IMG/VR virus record: IMGVR_UViG_3300036832_000607
Coordinates: 1 to 31,341 of that record
DNA length: 31,341 bases
Strand: one strand, 5' to 3'
Source: a virus
A program made the position numbers and the translations under genes. The notes beneath the pieces were generated by a model, which did not search any database, was not told the DNA's origin, and worked only from the letters and a program-made list of their open reading frames with translations. Every line of letters starts with the position of its first letter. Position 1 is the stretch's first letter. Positions 29,426 to 31,341 of this stretch are shown here, in pieces.

Positions 29426-29853
29426 GGTACGGCATCATCAACGAGGAAGTCCAGAAGATCATCGACGAGAAGATCGCCACCGCTCGGGACAACCCAGTGA
29501 GCAAGGCTGAGCTCAAGCGGTGCTGCGCTGACCACATCCCGAGGGACGAGGAAGTGATCTACCACAAGGACCGCCGCCCCGGCTGGGTCCATCCCCCTAG
29601 TCAGGAGGTCGTGATCGGTGACGGCCACCGCGTGGCCGTCGCGTTCGAGGAGAGGGGGGAGAGAATCTACCGCCACGTGGCAGTCACTCTCGACGACGCC
29701 CCGTACGGAGCTGTGATCGACAAGATGACGGTGATGCCAGTCGTGGCGAGGGCATTCAGGATAGAGCCGCGCCGCGTGGTGTCGCGGTGGCTAGACGAGT
29801 ACGAGCCAGGGAAGTGGAGGCACAACTATCTCACCATAGAGCCAGAGCGATGA
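29422..29853 (+). CDS. Hypothetical protein (143 aa)
   Basis: The GTG at 29422 overlaps the previous stop (GTGA) and is preferred over a start 48 bp upstream inside the DUF7694 gene. The product (MRYGIINEEVQKIIDEKIAT ... RHVAVTLDDAPYGAVIDKMT) has no recognised motif. It overlaps the next gene by 4 bp. Confidence 0.72.
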   Translation: MRYGIINEEVQKIIDEKIATARDNPVSKAELKRCCADHIPRDEEVIYHKDRRPGWVHPPSQEVVIGDGHRVAVAFEERGERIYRHVAVTLDDAPYGAVIDKMTVMPVVARAFRIEPRRVVSRWLDEYEPGKWRHNYLTIEPER

Positions 29854-30080
29854 TGAACTCCTACAGCTCCAGGTACTTCACGCGATGCAAGAGTTGCAAG
29901 AACAACACTGCCACCTTCGCTGGCCGATGCCTCGTGTGCGACGAGGTCAAGGACGCGGCGGTGATATCCGAAGGGGAGCTGTCGCATCGCCAGAGCAGAC
30001 TCTCACTCATTGCCCTCTCAGTGATGTCTCTGATCTTCGTGGCGGCGTTCCTGATCATAGTGACCCATCACATCGACTGA
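29850..30080 (+). CDS. Small zinc-ribbon membrane protein (76 aa)
   Basis: ATG 29850 overlaps the previous stop. Two CxxC pairs (Cys13/16 in CKSC and Cys27/30 in CLVC) form a zinc ribbon, and residues 51-71 (LSLIALSVMSLIFVAAFLII) form a membrane helix, with the ribbon probably in the cytoplasm. It ends the rightward run, 5 bp from the oppositely directed endolysin gene. The function may relate to lysis or immunity, but nothing in the sequence proves it. Confidence 0.72.
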   Translation: MMNSYSSRYFTRCKSCKNNTATFAGRCLVCDEVKDAAVISEGELSHRQSRLSLIALSVMSLIFVAAFLIIVTHHID

Positions 30081-30085
30081 TGCCT

Positions 30086-30958
30086 CTACGCGCTCCGCAG
30101 AGACTCGCTAGCGGCCTTCTTGAGAGCGGCCCTGGTGATCGGCCCGACGATGCCGTCGACGACGAGGCCGTGGCTCTCCTGAAACTTCTCCACGGCCCTG
30201 ATGGTGAACGGGCCGTTGATTCCGTCGACCTCGAGGTCAGCCTCGTCGATGTCGTTGAGCATCTTCTGGACCCAGGCGATGCTCCCCTCCACGTCCTGAG
30301 CGTCAGGGACCCGAGGGATGCAGACTCCGATGTAGTCGATCTTAGAGTCAGCCAGCTTGTTGTTGATCCAGTTCGGATCGGTGTCGAGGCTGGTCGTGAT
30401 TCGCGGCAGGCCCTGGATCATCACGTACCTGCCGCCGGCGATCGACGCCCTGGTGCCCCGGAAGCCGAGAGAGTCAGTGAGCCAGATCAGGGGCTGCCCA
30501 CCGATGCTATCGAGGATGCCGTCCTCGACCAGGCGATCGGCGATGTATCCCGACGAGTAGATGCCCATCTTGTATCTACCCTCGAGAGCTTTCTTGAAGG
30601 CTCTGCAGGCTGAGGCGATGCCCGGGTAGTCGCTCGAGTCAGCGTCGTAGTCGACTGTGTACCACGTCGCGCAGCCGTCGATGACGCCGACGGTCGGCAG
30701 GTAGTCCGCCGTGAACTCACCGTCGCGGCGACCTATCGCCGTCCCCGACGGTCTCCCAGCGATCTCGTAGACCGTTCCTAGCTTCATGCCGTGCTCGGCG
30801 ATGGCTCGCGCCTCCGCCGGCTTGATCACCTTCTCCCTGCCGACCAGGCCCGCCGCGACGTAGCGGATCAGCGTGTCCACGCCGGCACTCTTGAGAGCTG
30901 ACAGCTTTGACGTCGTGTTGTGGTTGGTGTCGATGATGTGGAACTTCGGCGTCGCCAT
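30086..30958 (-). CDS. Endolysin: DUF1906 hydrolase-like domain plus peptidoglycan-binding domain
   Basis: The N-terminal domain (about 6-205) fits DUF1906/glycoside-hydrolase-like proteins: FHIIDTNHNTTSKLSALKSA, TLIRYVAAG, MKLGTVYEIAG, YSSGYIADRLV, and IWLTDSLGFRGTRAS. The C-terminal part (about 225-282) is a PG_binding_1 domain: QKMLNDIDEADLEVDGINGP ... EKFQESHGLVVDGIVGPITR. It should cut peptidoglycan at lysis. There is no signal peptide, so a holin or other route is needed; none is seen here. It lies 2 bp after the leftward gene at 30961 and converges on the rightward operon. Confidence 0.9.
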   Translation of the reverse strand: MATPKFHIIDTNHNTTSKLSALKSAGVDTLIRYVAAGLVGREKVIKPAEARAIAEHGMKLGTVYEIAGRPSGTAIGRRDGEFTADYLPTVGVIDGCATWYTVDYDADSSDYPGIASACRAFKKALEGRYKMGIYSSGYIADRLVEDGILDSIGGQPLIWLTDSLGFRGTRASIAGGRYVMIQGLPRITTSLDTDPNWINNKLADSKIDYIGVCIPRVPDAQDVEGSIAWVQKMLNDIDEADLEVDGINGPFTIRAVEKFQESHGLVVDGIVGPITRAALKKAASESLRSA

Positions 30959-30960
30959 GA

Positions 30961-31341
30961 CTACACCTCCGCCTCTGGATCATCTTTTAATTCTGGAGAC
31001 TCGTCGACGAACGGCTGGTCTCCTGGCTCAGGGATGTGGAACGTGGCGACCTGGTCTGTCTCGAGACCCAGTTTTCGCATTGCTCCTGGAGAGAGGTCAG
31101 CCACGCGACGGGTCCTGAGGGCAGGCCCCCAGTCCGCCGGCTGCAGCAGAACAGACTTACCGTTAGCCTCACCTTTGACGAGGTGGTGTGCAAGGAAGGA
31201 ATAAGTCACGCCGTGAGGCCACCGCATCGCGATGTAGAGCTTCTCCGGGTCGAGCCTCCTGGCGAGACCTGAGGTGGCCTTGGGCTGCTTTGCCAAGAAG
31301 ATCTCGGGGCACTGCCGCACCGACTGAAAGATCGCGAGACC
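30961..31341 (-). CDS. Double-psi-beta-barrel (RlpA-like) phage protein, 5' end beyond window
   Basis: The frame is open to the window edge; a GTG at 31320 is a possible start, but seven more codons are open upstream, so the gene may be longer. The pattern TSGLARRLDPEKLYIAMRWP ... GKSVLLQPADWGPALRTRRVADLSPGAMRKLGL fits the DPBB domain of RlpA-like proteins, where the Asp of ADWGP and of VADLS lie in the active cleft. I recall such proteins beside phage lysins. It is probably a wall-acting partner of the endolysin, or part of a structural protein. Confidence 0.72.
   Translation of the reverse strand, partial: GLAIFQSVRQCPEIFLAKQPKATSGLARRLDPEKLYIAMRWPHGVTYSFLAHHLVKGEANGKSVLLQPADWGPALRTRRVADLSPGAMRKLGLETDQVATFHIPEPGDQPFVDESPELKDDPEAEV

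Overview
The window is a GC-rich stretch of a tailed bacteriophage (or prophage) genome. The family content (DUF932, DUF6011-type, Rap1a/Tai, DUF1906 lysin, rhizobial-phage-like small proteins) and the sigma70-like promoters point to an alphaproteobacterial host, most likely in the Rhizobiales; this is inferred, not proven. Genes are tightly packed, with many 4-bp ATGA/GTGA stop-start overlaps. No tRNA, rRNA, CRISPR array, terminase, capsid or tail gene was recognised.

Layout. (1) About 1-10941, leftward: a replication and recombination operon. It holds a PrimPol/SF3-type primase-helicase cut by the window edge, a Cas4-like PD-(D/E)XK nuclease with a Cys cluster, a family A DNA polymerase with 3'-5' exonuclease, a SNF2-type helicase, a VRR-NUC-like nuclease and several unknown or coiled-coil proteins. 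(2) 10942-11014: a divergent control region with a perfect 8-bp-arm palindrome. (3) 11015-18706, rightward: a nucleotide-metabolism and DNA-modification block. It holds a UDG-like protein, an asparagine-synthetase-like amidotransferase, a divergent C5-cytosine methyltransferase, an HNH endonuclease, an NPPY-type methyltransferase, a thymidylate-synthase-like enzyme interrupted in frame by a LAGLIDADG domain, a MazG-like protein and a dCMP deaminase. (4) 18745-24487 and 26533-30080, rightward: small accessory operons, mostly of unknown function, including DUF932, DUF6011, ribbon-helix-helix and Imm-like genes. They are punctuated by six copies of one promoter design (-35 TTTACA-like, exactly 16 bp, -10 TACATT-like), several directly abutting the T-tract of an intrinsic terminator. 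(5) 24487-24932: a 446-bp non-coding array of about 90 units following the template AGYNN, interrupted by eight phase-shifting 4-nt units. It fills the whole gap between two genes. (6) 30086-31341, leftward: the lysis end, with a DUF1906/peptidoglycan-binding endolysin and the end of a double-psi-barrel-like protein.

The genes fit a lytic programme. Divergent transcription from about 10.98 kb would drive replication leftward and nucleotide and DNA modification rightward. Dispersed identical promoters would feed short early or accessory operons, two of which carry likely superinfection-immunity proteins (Imm-like membrane protein and Rap1a-like exported protein) near the AGYNN array. The most unusual elements are that array and the precise 405-bp in-frame homing-endonuclease insertion in the thymidylate-synthase-like gene.
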